Below are positions 1 through 7,567 of a stretch of DNA of 64,000 bases, piece by piece. Under the pieces are notes generated by a model. That model was given only the letters and a program-made list of their open reading frames with translations, did no database searches and had not been told where the DNA came from. This stretch comes from Thermobacillus sp. ZCTH02-B1 (lineage in GTDB: Bacteria > Bacillota > Bacilli > Paenibacillales > Paenibacillaceae), in the NCBI RefSeq assembly GCF_002159085.1, contig NZ_LZRU01000005.1:61840-125839 (forward strand). The letters run 5' to 3'. Within the stretch, counting starts at the first letter, position 1, and each line of letters begins with the position of its first letter. The translations under genes were made by a program, and so were the position numbers.

Positions 1-2
1 AG

Positions 3-236
3 TCGCTGCCGCTTCCGGCGTGTCCGCCGGAGGAACAGGAGGAGATCGTCGCGCTCGTCGACCGGCTGATCGCCTGCGGGGATCCGGAGGAGCGGCTCGG
101 GCTGTACGAGGCGATCGACCGGCGCATCATGGCGCTCTACGGGCTCGACGAGGACGAGCGCCGCCTGATCGCGAACCGGATCGGCCCACCGGCCACGCTG
201 AACCGCGCCGCGCACAACAAAAAAAGGCTGCGATGA
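3..236 (+). CDS. C-terminal end of a probable N6-adenine DNA methylase (partial)
   Basis: An open frame enters from the left edge and stops at TGA 234-236, giving the last 77 residues of a protein. The tail contains a proline-rich stretch, then EQEEIVALVDRLI, then a final helix with YEAIDRRIMALYGLDEDER. That pattern resembles the extreme C-terminus of Eco57I/TaqI-type restriction-modification methylases, where a target-recognition domain ends in a helix with 'LYGL'. Only the tail is visible, so the catalytic motifs cannot be checked and the family call is an inference. The stop codon lies inside a terminator hairpin. Confidence 0.4.
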   Translation, partial: SLPLPACPPEEQEEIVALVDRLIACGDPEERLGLYEAIDRRIMALYGLDEDERRLIANRIGPPATLNRAAHNKKRLR

Positions 237-257
237 CCGGATGCATCGCAGCCTTTT
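222..257. terminator. Bidirectional rho-independent terminator
   Basis: A 14-bp inverted repeat (222-235 with 244-257; core AAGGCTGCGATG) encloses an 8-base loop and has A/T runs on both outer sides. It sits between the end of the methylase tail and the end of the convergent doxX gene, so it can serve both. Confidence 0.85.
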
Positions 258-280
258 CCGTATGTATCACCGCGCCGGGC

Positions 281-811
281 TTACCGGCTGACCCTGCCCC
301 ACGGCGTCCCGAGCAGCGGCAGCGCCCAGCGGTCGAGGCCGTACCAACCGGCGACCTTCCAGGCGAGCACGATCCAGGTTGCCAGAATGAACAGCAGCGG
401 GTTCGTGCTCAGCGTTCCCGCGAACAGGAAGCTGACGTTCATGAACGAGCCGAAGAACGCCGCAATGCCCGTCAGGAGCCCGAGGATGAGGCCGAGGCCG
501 ACGAGCACTTCGCCGAAGGCGACCATATAGCCGAACACCTTCGCGTTCGGCAGGGCGACATTCTCCAGGAACGACGCGTACCAGCCGGTGATCGCCCTGT
601 CCTCTTCCACCGCCTTCCGGACGAACCCTTCCACCGCCGCGCCGGCGTTCGCTCCGACCCAGGCGTCCGAGGTAACCTTGTGCCAGCCCGCTTCGAGCCA
701 TTTCCAGCCGAGGTACAGCCGGATGATGAGCCAAATCCAGGCCGAGCGTGTGTCATTGAACAGAAAATGCGATACGGGGTTTTCCGGTACGTTGATCGTT
801 GTTCTGGCCAT
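281..811 (-). CDS. DoxX family membrane protein
   Basis: A 176-residue membrane protein. It has a short hydrophilic N-terminus, then WLIIRLYLGWKWLEAGWHKV, which matches the first helix and conserved core of DoxX/thiosulfate:quinone oxidoreductase small-subunit-like proteins. Further hydrophobic segments follow around residues 95-145. ATG 811 is chosen because GGAGGG lies at the right distance upstream; an in-frame extension to 910 has no ribosome site and is not family-like. DoxX proteins are membrane components linked to redox or thiol metabolism, but the specific role here is unknown. It is monocistronic, with its own promoter and a shared terminator. Confidence 0.8.
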   Translation of the reverse strand: MARTTINVPENPVSHFLFNDTRSAWIWLIIRLYLGWKWLEAGWHKVTSDAWVGANAGAAVEGFVRKAVEEDRAITGWYASFLENVALPNAKVFGYMVAFGEVLVGLGLILGLLTGIAAFFGSFMNVSFLFAGTLSTNPLLFILATWIVLAWKVAGWYGLDRWALPLLGTPWGRVSR

Positions 812-920
812 GATCGATCCCTCCAGATGCATCTGATTCGCGGTTTCGAACCCCGGGCCGGCACCGCCCTCGGGACAGGGCACGGCGCCGTTGCCAAATC
901 GATGAAACATCGATTAGTGT

Positions 921-949
921 ATTGTATACGCTTTCGACAAGTTCCGCAA
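921..949 (-). promoter_or_regulatory. Putative SigA promoter of the DoxX gene
   Basis: On the minus strand, TTGCGG (944-949) and TACAAT (921-926) are separated by 17 bases, about 110 bases upstream of the doxX start. This is a sequence match only. Confidence 0.4.
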
Positions 950-987
950 TAACAGGGTTCACATTTTTCCGCAAATCCATGCATCCG

Positions 988-1011
988 GGCGGGGATCGCC
1001 GGATCCCCGCC
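988..1011 (-). terminator. GC-rich hairpin after the MFS exporter gene
   Basis: A perfect 10-bp stem (988-997 with 1002-1011) with a 4-base loop lies just past the stop of the exporter. No T-run follows, so its strength as an intrinsic terminator is doubtful. Confidence 0.35.
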
Positions 1012-1026
1012 GGATCGAACCGGTGC

Positions 1027-2649
1027 TCAACGAACCGGTTCCGGTTGCTGCACGACGCGCGCCCCGTCCGCCTCCTTCGGCATCCGGTTCGACGTGCGCA
1101 GCGGAATTTCCCGCAGGAAGAACGTCAGCAGGGCCGCCGCGGCGACGATTGCCGTGCCCCACAGGAACACGACGGTCAGCGACGAGGCGAGCGCTTCGCG
1201 CAGCGCTTCGACGATCCGGTTCGCGATCGGCTGGAGATCCGCCGGCAGCGACGCGATCGTTTCCTTCAGCTTCGGCTGGTCGAGCAGCATGTTCGGGTCC
1301 GTCAGCGATGCGAGCTGTTCCCGTGTCGCTTCGTCGAACTGCGCCGGCGCTTGCCCGCCTTGCGCCATTTTCTCCTTCAGGTTCGCCTTCAGACTCGTCG
1401 ACATGACCGTGCCAAGCACGGCGATCCCGATCGTGCCGCCGATGTTCCGGAAGAGCTGCGAGGATGCGGTCGCGACGCCCAGATCGGCCGGGCTGACCGC
1501 ATTCTGCACCGTCAGCGAGAAGACGGGCATGCCGACGCCGAGCCCGACGCCGAACACGAGCATCGCGGCCACCGCCGTCCAGACGTTGTCCATGAACGCC
1601 ATCATGAGCATCCCGATGATCATGATCGGCATGCCGATCAGCACATAGCGCTTGTATTTGCCGGTCTTCGTAATGTACCGGCCGATGACCGTGCTCATGA
1701 TCACCATCGAAAGCGACATCGGGATCGTCACGTATCCGGCGTACGTCGGCGCGATGCCCTCGACGCCCTGGACGAAGAACGAGATGTAGATGAGCGCGCC
1801 CATCATGCCCGCGTTCATCAGGAAGCCGATGACGTTGGAGATCGTGACGATGTCGTTGCGGAAAAGATACAGCGGCAGAACCGGGCTGCCGGCGTTCTTT
1901 TCCACCCATACGAAAATGACCGTGAAGAAGGCCGCCGCCGCGAACAGCCCGATGATCGGCGGCGAATCCCAGTCATAGCGCGTGCCGGCCCAGGAGAACC
2001 CGAGCAGGAGCGCGATGATCGCGAGGCTGAGAAACAGCGAGCCGAACCAGTCGATCGTCTCGGATTCGCGACGAGCCGTCTTCGGGAACAGCACCAGAAT
2101 GAGGGCGAAGGCGACGACGCCGAGCGGCAGGAAAATCCAGAACAGCCAGTGCCAGTCCATGTGATCGACGAGCCATCCGCCCAGCGTCGGGCCGAGAATG
2201 CTGGAGAAGCCGAAGGCGGACATCATGATGCCGCTCCATTTGCCGCGCTCGCGCGGCGCGAACAGGTCGCCGACGGCGGTGAAGGCCGAGGACATGATGA
2301 CGCCCGCGCCGATGCCCTGGATGCCCCGGAACATGATGAGCTGCAGAATGTTCTGCGAGAAGCCGCACAGGAACGCGCCGATCAGGAAGAACAGGATCCC
2401 TCCGAGCAGGAACGGCTTGCGCCCGTAAATGTCCGACAGCTTCCCGACGAGGACGGTCGCGATCGTCGACGTCAGCATGTAGATCGTAATGACCCACGTG
2501 TAGTAGTCCACGCCCTCCAGAACGGCAATGATGCGCGGCATGGCCGTGCTGACGATCGTCTGGTTGATGGCGGCGAAGAACATCGCGGCCAGGATGGCGA
2601 TCATGATGGTAAGTTTGCGTTTGGGCGACAGATCTTCCATGGCATCCAT
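1027..2649 (-). CDS. MFS multidrug exporter, DHA2 (EmrB/QacA) family
   Basis: A 540-residue protein with about 14 predicted membrane helices. It has the DHA2 signature in the first helices (AAINQTIVSTAMPRI) and the MFS loop motif GKLSDIYGRKP. The family exports drugs and other hydrophobic compounds by proton antiport. ATG 2649 is chosen for its AAGGAG site; a long in-frame extension to 3141 overlaps the upstream regulator and is not family-like. It lies 38 bases downstream of a MarR gene on the same strand, so the pair is probably one operon with MarR controlling export. A long hydrophilic loop (around residues 430-510) precedes the last helix. Confidence 0.88.
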   Translation of the reverse strand: MDAMEDLSPKRKLTIMIAILAAMFFAAINQTIVSTAMPRIIAVLEGVDYYTWVITIYMLTSTIATVLVGKLSDIYGRKPFLLGGILFFLIGAFLCGFSQNILQLIMFRGIQGIGAGVIMSSAFTAVGDLFAPRERGKWSGIMMSAFGFSSILGPTLGGWLVDHMDWHWLFWIFLPLGVVAFALILVLFPKTARRESETIDWFGSLFLSLAIIALLLGFSWAGTRYDWDSPPIIGLFAAAAFFTVIFVWVEKNAGSPVLPLYLFRNDIVTISNVIGFLMNAGMMGALIYISFFVQGVEGIAPTYAGYVTIPMSLSMVIMSTVIGRYITKTGKYKRYVLIGMPIMIIGMLMMAFMDNVWTAVAAMLVFGVGLGVGMPVFSLTVQNAVSPADLGVATASSQLFRNIGGTIGIAVLGTVMSTSLKANLKEKMAQGGQAPAQFDEATREQLASLTDPNMLLDQPKLKETIASLPADLQPIANRIVEALREALASSLTVVFLWGTAIVAAAALLTFFLREIPLRTSNRMPKEADGARVVQQPEPVR

Positions 2650-2687
2650 AAGGTGCGGTTTCTCTCCTTGTCTCCGGGTGTCCCGAT

Positions 2688-3119
2688 TCAGAAGCCGGTC
2701 CGCGCGCGCTCTCCGGTCAGCCGCTCGAGCAAATCCGCAAGCAGTTTCACTTCTTCCGACCCAAGACGCGCCGTGACGCGGCCGAGCAGCTCCTCGCGCA
2801 GGTTCCACGCCTTGCGCAGCGCGCCCCGGCCCTCCTCCGTCACCTCGACGAGCACGGCACGGCGGTCGCCGGGATCCGGAACGCGCCGGACAAATCCGCG
2901 CTTCTCGAGCCGGTCGACCATCACGGTGACGGCGCTCGGCTTCACCTCGATTTTTGTGGCGAGATCCGTCAGCCGGTACGGTCCGTGCTGATGCGTCAGA
3001 TTCAGCAGCATGAGCTGCGGAAGCGTGACCGGCATCTCCGGATGCTGCGCCAGGGCGGCGTTGAGCTGCTTTTGCAGCTTCACCAACGACACGGCGATCC
3101 TGCGGACATCCGACTCCAT
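2688..3119 (-). CDS. MarR family transcriptional regulator
   Basis: A 143-residue protein of standard MarR length. The winged helix-turn-helix covers about residues 30-100, including LTDLATKIEVKPSAVTVMVDRLEKRGFVRR and the wing DPGDRRAVLVEVT. It is followed within 38 bases by a DHA2 exporter on the same strand, the usual arrangement for a regulator that represses its own exporter operon and is released by substrates. The AT-rich stretch just upstream is the likely promoter/operator. Confidence 0.88.
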   Translation of the reverse strand: MESDVRRIAVSLVKLQKQLNAALAQHPEMPVTLPQLMLLNLTHQHGPYRLTDLATKIEVKPSAVTVMVDRLEKRGFVRRVPDPGDRRAVLVEVTEEGRGALRKAWNLREELLGRVTARLGSEEVKLLADLLERLTGERARTGF

Positions 3120-3436
3120 CGTGACACCCCGATATTTTCAACTGTTTAATATTTATATGATTTAAAAATATAGTCCGATGACCGGATCGTTGTCAACCCG
3201 AATACAGGGGGTCCGACGACGTGGAGAGGATCCCCGCCGGAAGGATGATCCGCGCGGCCCCGCATCCGGCCCTGCGCCATGCTTTCCCCGGGGGATGATT
3301 TTTCCAGGGCCCGCAACACCGAGCAGGACGGCGTCAACCGAGCGGCTATATGCGGTTATATTATGATCCGTCTGCCGGTCGTCCTCTCCGAAAACGGCTG
3401 CCGGGGATGAAGCCCATGCCGGGCGTACCATAAAAA
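3120..3436. other. Intergenic region upstream of the marR-exporter operon
   Basis: The first 60 bases (3130-3175) are strikingly AT-rich for this genome, with arms like ATATTTT/AAAATAT, and are the probable promoter/operator of the MarR operon. I could not assign a clear -35/-10 pair. The rest (about 3180-3430) is ordinary GC-rich sequence in which I see no gene. Confidence 0.4.
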
Positions 3437-3460
3437 ATGGACCCCGCTTTCACGGAGTCC
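3432..3460 (-). terminator. Terminator of the cysJ-cysI operon
   Basis: On the minus strand, an 8-bp stem with one G-U pair (3439-3446 with 3453-3460) and a 6-base loop is followed by a run of six T residues. It lies about 85 bases past the cysI stop. Confidence 0.75.
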
Positions 3461-3544
3461 GTACCATTCCGCTTGTCATGAGACGCATGCCCGACGGGGA
3501 ACGGCTCGCGGCCCCCGCCGGCCGTCGCGCGGCTTCGGCGGTTT

Positions 3545-5266
3545 TCAGCTGTGGAAATCCCGTCCGTCCTTCACTTCTGTCACATAGCCCGCGCGGATGC
3601 AGAAGTCGCCGAAGCGCTCGCCTTCCTTCCGCTCCCGCGCGTAGTGGAACAGGATCGGCCGGAGCTCGCGCAGGATCTCCTCCTCGCCGATGTTCTCCCG
3701 GTACAGCTTGTTGAGCCGCTCGCCGGCGAAACCGCCGCCCAGGTACATGTTGTATTTGCCGACCGCTTTGCCGATGAAGGCGATCTCGGCCAACGCCGGG
3801 CGGGCGCATCCGTTCGGACAGCCGGTCATGCGGATGACGATCTCTTCGTCGCGCAGGCCCGCCTCGTCCAGAATCGCCTCGATCTTGTCCAGCAGCGTCG
3901 GCAGGTAGCGCTCCGATTCGGCCATCGCGAGGCCGCACGTCGGCAGCGCGACGCAGGCCATCGAGTTGCGGCGCAGCGCGGAGTAGTTCTTCCCGTCCGT
4001 GATGCCGTACTCCCGGATGAGCGCCTCGATTTCCTTTTTCTTCCGGCTCGTGACGCTGCCGATGATCAGGTTCTGGTTCGGCGTCAGCCGGAAATCGCCC
4101 GTGTGGATCTTCGCGATCTCCCGCAGCGCGGTCATCAGCTTGTAGTCTTCCGTGTCCTTCACCCGGCCGTTCTGGATGAACAGCGTGAAATGCCACCGGC
4201 CGCCCGTGCCCTTCACCCAGCCGTAGCGGTCGCCGTTGTGCTCGAACCGGTACGGCCGCGCCGGCTCCAGCTCCCAGCCGAGGCGCCGGTTCAGCTCGCC
4301 GGTGAACCAGTCGAGCCCGCGGTCGTCAATCGTGTACTTCAGGCGCGCGTGTTTCCGGTTCGCGCGGTCGCCGTAGTCGCGCTGGATCGTGACGACCTTC
4401 TCCGCGACGTCGACGACCCGCTCCGGCACGGTGAACCCGATCACCTTGCCGATCTGCGGATAGGTGGACGGGTCGCCGTGGGTCATGCCCATCCCGCCGC
4501 CGACGACGACGTTGAAGCCGAGCAGCCTGCCGTTCTCGTGGATCGCGATGAAGCCGAGATCCTGCGAGAACACGTCGACGTCGTTGGACGGCGGGACGGC
4601 GATGCCGATTTTGAACTTGCGCGGCAGATAGACGGGGCCGTAGATCGGCTCCTCTTCCGCGCCTTCCCGGCTGTCGTACACCTTCTCCCCGTCGAGCCAG
4701 ATTTCGGCATACGCCCGCGTGCGCGGTTCGAGGTGCCGGCTGATCGCCTGCGCCCACTCATAGACTTCCGCGTGCACTTCCGACTGATACGGGTTCGGGT
4801 TGCACATGACGTTCCGGTTCACGTCGCCGCACGCCGCGATTGTCGTGAGCAGCGCGTCGTTGACTTCCCTGATCAGCCGCTTCAAATTCCATTTGATGAC
4901 GCCGTGGAACTGGATCGACTGGCGCGTCGTGAGCCGGATCGTGCCGTTGCCGTATTTTCGGGCGAGCTCGTCCATCACGAGCCACTGCCGCGGTGTCATG
5001 ATGCCGCCGGCCGCCCGCACCCGCACCATGAACTGGTACGCCGGTTCCAGCTTCTGCTTCGCCCGCTCGTTCCGGAGGTCCCGGTCGTCCTGCATGTAGC
5101 TGCCGTGAAATTTCAGCAGCTTGTTGTCATCCTCGGGAATCGAGCCGGTCAGCGGATCTTCAAGCGTCTCCGCCAGCGTGCCCCGCAGGTAGCGGCTCTT
5201 CCGCTTGACCGCTTCGACGTCGCTGTGGGGCTTGCTGTTCGGGTTCATCAGGTTGTTGCCGAACAT
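3545..5266 (-). CDS. cysI: Sulfite reductase hemoprotein beta-component
   Basis: A 573-residue protein, the usual CysI length. Assimilatory sulfite reductase reduces sulfite to sulfide with six electrons, using siroheme coupled to a 4Fe-4S cluster. The cluster ligands are visible as CVALPTC (C438, C444) and GCPNGC (C483, C487). Arg/Lys-rich sulfite-binding segments are also present ([25 protein letters not shown] second repeat as [14 protein letters not shown]). The ATG at 5266 has a GAGG site. It lies 45 bases downstream of cysJ on the same strand, forming a cysJI operon that supplies sulfide for cysteine synthesis. Confidence 0.95.
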   Translation of the reverse strand: MFGNNLMNPNSKPHSDVEAVKRKSRYLRGTLAETLEDPLTGSIPEDDNKLLKFHGSYMQDDRDLRNERAKQKLEPAYQFMVRVRAAGGIMTPRQWLVMDELARKYGNGTIRLTTRQSIQFHGVIKWNLKRLIREVNDALLTTIAACGDVNRNVMCNPNPYQSEVHAEVYEWAQAISRHLEPRTRAYAEIWLDGEKVYDSREGAEEEPIYGPVYLPRKFKIGIAVPPSNDVDVFSQDLGFIAIHENGRLLGFNVVVGGGMGMTHGDPSTYPQIGKVIGFTVPERVVDVAEKVVTIQRDYGDRANRKHARLKYTIDDRGLDWFTGELNRRLGWELEPARPYRFEHNGDRYGWVKGTGGRWHFTLFIQNGRVKDTEDYKLMTALREIAKIHTGDFRLTPNQNLIIGSVTSRKKKEIEALIREYGITDGKNYSALRRNSMACVALPTCGLAMAESERYLPTLLDKIEAILDEAGLRDEEIVIRMTGCPNGCARPALAEIAFIGKAVGKYNMYLGGGFAGERLNKLYRENIGEEEILRELRPILFHYARERKEGERFGDFCIRAGYVTEVKDGRDFHS

Positions 5267-5311
5267 GTCGCGTTGCCTCGCTTTCGCACGTAAGGTTTCA
5301 GGCAGGCTTCA

Positions 5312-7246
5312 TCAGTAAACGTCGCGCTGATAGCGGCGCTCCTGCTGCATCCGCTTCAGATACTCGGCGGCCTCGTCCTCGCTCAGCCCGCCCTCCCGGC
5401 GGATGACCGTCTCGAGCGCCGCGTGGACGTCCTGCGCCATCCGCGACTTGTCGCCGCAGACATAGACGTACGCGCCTTCCTCGAGCCATGCGTACAGCTC
5501 CTTCGCCTTCTCGAGCATCCGGTGCTGCACGTAGATTTTGCGTTCCTGGTCGCGGGAGAACGCGACATCCATCCGCGTCAGCACGCCGTTCTTCAGCCAG
5601 CGCTGCCACTCGACCTGGTAGAGGAAGTCGGTGAAGAAATGCCGGTCGCCGAAAAACAGCCACGACTTGCCTCCGGCTCCGGTCTCCTCCCGCTCCTCGA
5701 GGAACGCCCGGAACGGCGCGACGCCCGTGCCCGGACCGATCATGATGATCGGCGCGTCCGGGTCGGCGGGCAGCCGGAAGTTCTCGTTCTGCTGCACAAA
5801 GACCGGAAGCTCCGAGCCCGGTTCGGCCCGTTCGGCGACGTAGGTCGAGCAGACGCCGTACCGCGTGCGGCCGTGCGCCTCGTAGACGACCTTGCGGATC
5901 GTGAGATGCGCTTCGTCCGGGTGCGCCTTCAGGCTGCTCGCGATCGAATAGAGCCGCGGCGGAATTTTCCGGAGGATCGGCACGAACGTCTTCGCCGGCA
6001 CGCCCTTCAGTTCGAAATCGCGGATCAAGTCGACGAGATCGCGCCCCGCGATGTATTCGCGCAGCGCCTGCTCGCGGCCCGGCGCCGTCAGCTCCTTCAG
6101 CTTCGGATGGCCCGTCAGCTCCGCCGCCTGCTCAAGCAGCGGCTTCGTCAGCACCGTGATCTCATAGTGCCGGATGAGCGCCTCCCGAAGCGGCAGCTCG
6201 CCGTCCTTGCCGGCCGGCACGGGTTCGTCCGCCTTCCAGCCCGCCGCCTCGATCAGCTCCTCGACGAGCTGCGGGCGGTTCTCCGGATAGATGCCGAGGG
6301 CGTCGCCCGGCTCGTAGGTCAGCCCCGATCCTTCGAGCGAGAGCTCGACGTGGCGCGTCTCGCGGTCGGAGCCGCGGCCGTTCAGGTTCAGGTTCTCGAG
6401 CACCGCGGCGCGGAACGGATTCGAACGGGAATAGGCCGCCGCCGGGGCCGCAGGAGCCGACGGAACCGCCGCGGCGACGGCCGCTTCGGCCGCGCCTGAA
6501 GCTCCGCCGGCCGGGACGGCTCCGGCCGCCGAAGCCGCCTCCTCGTCCGCCAGCGCGGCGAGCACGCTCTCGATCCATCCGTTCGCCGCATCCTCGAAGT
6601 CGACGTCGCAGTCGACGCGCGGCGCGATCCGCCGGCCGCCGAGCTCCTCCAGCCGCTTGTCGAAATCCTTGCCGGTCTGGCAGAACTTCTCGTAGGACGT
6701 GTCGCCGAGCGCCAGCACCGAAAACGGCAGGCCGTCGAGCCGCGGCGCCCGCTTGCTGTGGAGGAATTCGTAGAAGGAGAGGGCGTTGTCCGGCGGCTCG
6801 CCTTCGCCGTGCGTGCTGACGACGATGAACAGACGGGTCACCTTCTTCAGCGCGTTCGTCTTGAAATCGTTCATGGCGCTGACCGTGACCTCGTAGCCCG
6901 CCCCCTTCAGCCGCTCGGCCAGCTGGTTCGCCACCTTCTTGCTGTTGCCGGTCTGCGAACCGTAAAGCACGGTCGCTTCCTTCGGCAGCGCCGGCACCGC
7001 GGGCGCGGCGGACGCCGCCTGGGGCGCGGCCGCCTGCGGGGCCGCCGGGGACGCGACCGTCCCGCCCGCAGCCGCCTGCGCGGCGGGCGCCGGCGCCGCC
7101 GCGGAGGCGCCGCTCAAGGTTGCGGCCAGATAGCCGCACAGCCAGAAGCGCTGTCCGTCCGTCAGCGTCGGCAGCAGCTTGTTGAGCAGCTCCGCCTGCT
7201 CCCGGCTGAACGGACTGTTCGTCTCGTGAAGCACCAACGTATCCAC
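5312..7246 (-). CDS. cysJ: Sulfite reductase (NADPH) flavoprotein alpha-component
   Basis: A 644-residue diflavin reductase that passes electrons from NADPH through FAD and FMN to CysI. The N-terminal 40 residues match the CysJ leader (SPFSREQAELLNKLLPTLTDGQ). An Ala/Pro-rich linker (about 45-88) precedes the flavodoxin domain (about 91-235, VLYGSQTGNSKK). A second Ala-rich linker (about 240-280) leads to the FAD/NADPH module, with RLYSIAS (FAD), GPGTGVAPFR (NADPH) and the C-terminal aromatic motif ending YQRDVY. It is slightly longer than Bacillus CysJ because of the linkers. It is first in the cysJI operon. Confidence 0.95.
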   Translation of the reverse strand: MDTLVLHETNSPFSREQAELLNKLLPTLTDGQRFWLCGYLAATLSGASAAAPAPAAQAAAGGTVASPAAPQAAAPQAASAAPAVPALPKEATVLYGSQTGNSKKVANQLAERLKGAGYEVTVSAMNDFKTNALKKVTRLFIVVSTHGEGEPPDNALSFYEFLHSKRAPRLDGLPFSVLALGDTSYEKFCQTGKDFDKRLEELGGRRIAPRVDCDVDFEDAANGWIESVLAALADEEAASAAGAVPAGGASGAAEAAVAAAVPSAPAAPAAAYSRSNPFRAAVLENLNLNGRGSDRETRHVELSLEGSGLTYEPGDALGIYPENRPQLVEELIEAAGWKADEPVPAGKDGELPLREALIRHYEITVLTKPLLEQAAELTGHPKLKELTAPGREQALREYIAGRDLVDLIRDFELKGVPAKTFVPILRKIPPRLYSIASSLKAHPDEAHLTIRKVVYEAHGRTRYGVCSTYVAERAEPGSELPVFVQQNENFRLPADPDAPIIMIGPGTGVAPFRAFLEEREETGAGGKSWLFFGDRHFFTDFLYQVEWQRWLKNGVLTRMDVAFSRDQERKIYVQHRMLEKAKELYAWLEEGAYVYVCGDKSRMAQDVHAALETVIRREGGLSEDEAAEYLKRMQQERRYQRDVY

Positions 7247-7311
7247 CCCGCTGTGTTGCGTTCCGTCTTCATGCCTCGTATTCCGAGTAAATTGATATGC
7301 ATTATTTATTT

Positions 7312-7340
7312 AGAGTAGCACAGCGCGGGGCAGGATTCAA
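7312..7340 (-). promoter_or_regulatory. Putative SigA promoter of cysJI
   Basis: On the minus strand, TTGAAT (7335-7340) and TACTCT (7312-7317) have 17-base spacing, inside an unusually AT-rich 100-bp stretch upstream of cysJ. I did not find a convincing CymR or S-box element. Confidence 0.45.
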
Positions 7341-7444
7341 TCAAATTGATCTTATGGGATTTATCAGAATTTGATATAAATGAAAGGACCTCCGCCCCCG
7401 AGGGAACGGAAGCCGCCGCATTCGACCGGCCGGGCCGGCCAATC

Positions 7445-7499
7445 GGGGCCGACAGGAAAGCCGGCGGAAGACCTTCGGGCCTTGCGCCGGCTTTGCCCC
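7445..7499 (-). terminator. Stem-loop after the arabinanase gene
   Basis: A 10-bp stem AAAGCCGGCG/CGCCGGCTTT (7457-7466 with 7485-7494) can be extended by GGGGC/GCCCC (7445-7449 with 7495-7499). It lies about 70 bases past the arabinanase stop. The T-run is short, so the strength is uncertain. Confidence 0.55.
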
Positions 7500-7567
7500 G
7501 GAAGTGTCGGTTATGCAGCCGCCGCCTTTTCGCTTCGGCTTCGCGGAGTTCCCGACCCCTTGGGTCA

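Noticed and set aside
3551..5293. Long plus-strand open frame (580 codons) opposite cysI, and many similar frames elsewhere
   Set aside because: Codons are the reverse complement of a well-supported gene; translations are rich in Arg, Asp, His, Val and Pro, lack ribosome sites and match no family. They arise from the high GC content.
6000..7200. Ala/Pro-rich repeats in CysJ as a possible frameshift or repeat element
   Set aside because: They are two inter-domain linkers in a continuous frame with intact domains on both sides; linkers of variable length are normal in this enzyme.
7247..7444. Possible S-box, T-box or CymR site upstream of cysJ
   Set aside because: The region is AT-rich and promoter-like, but I could not find the conserved riboswitch core or a convincing regulator palindrome.
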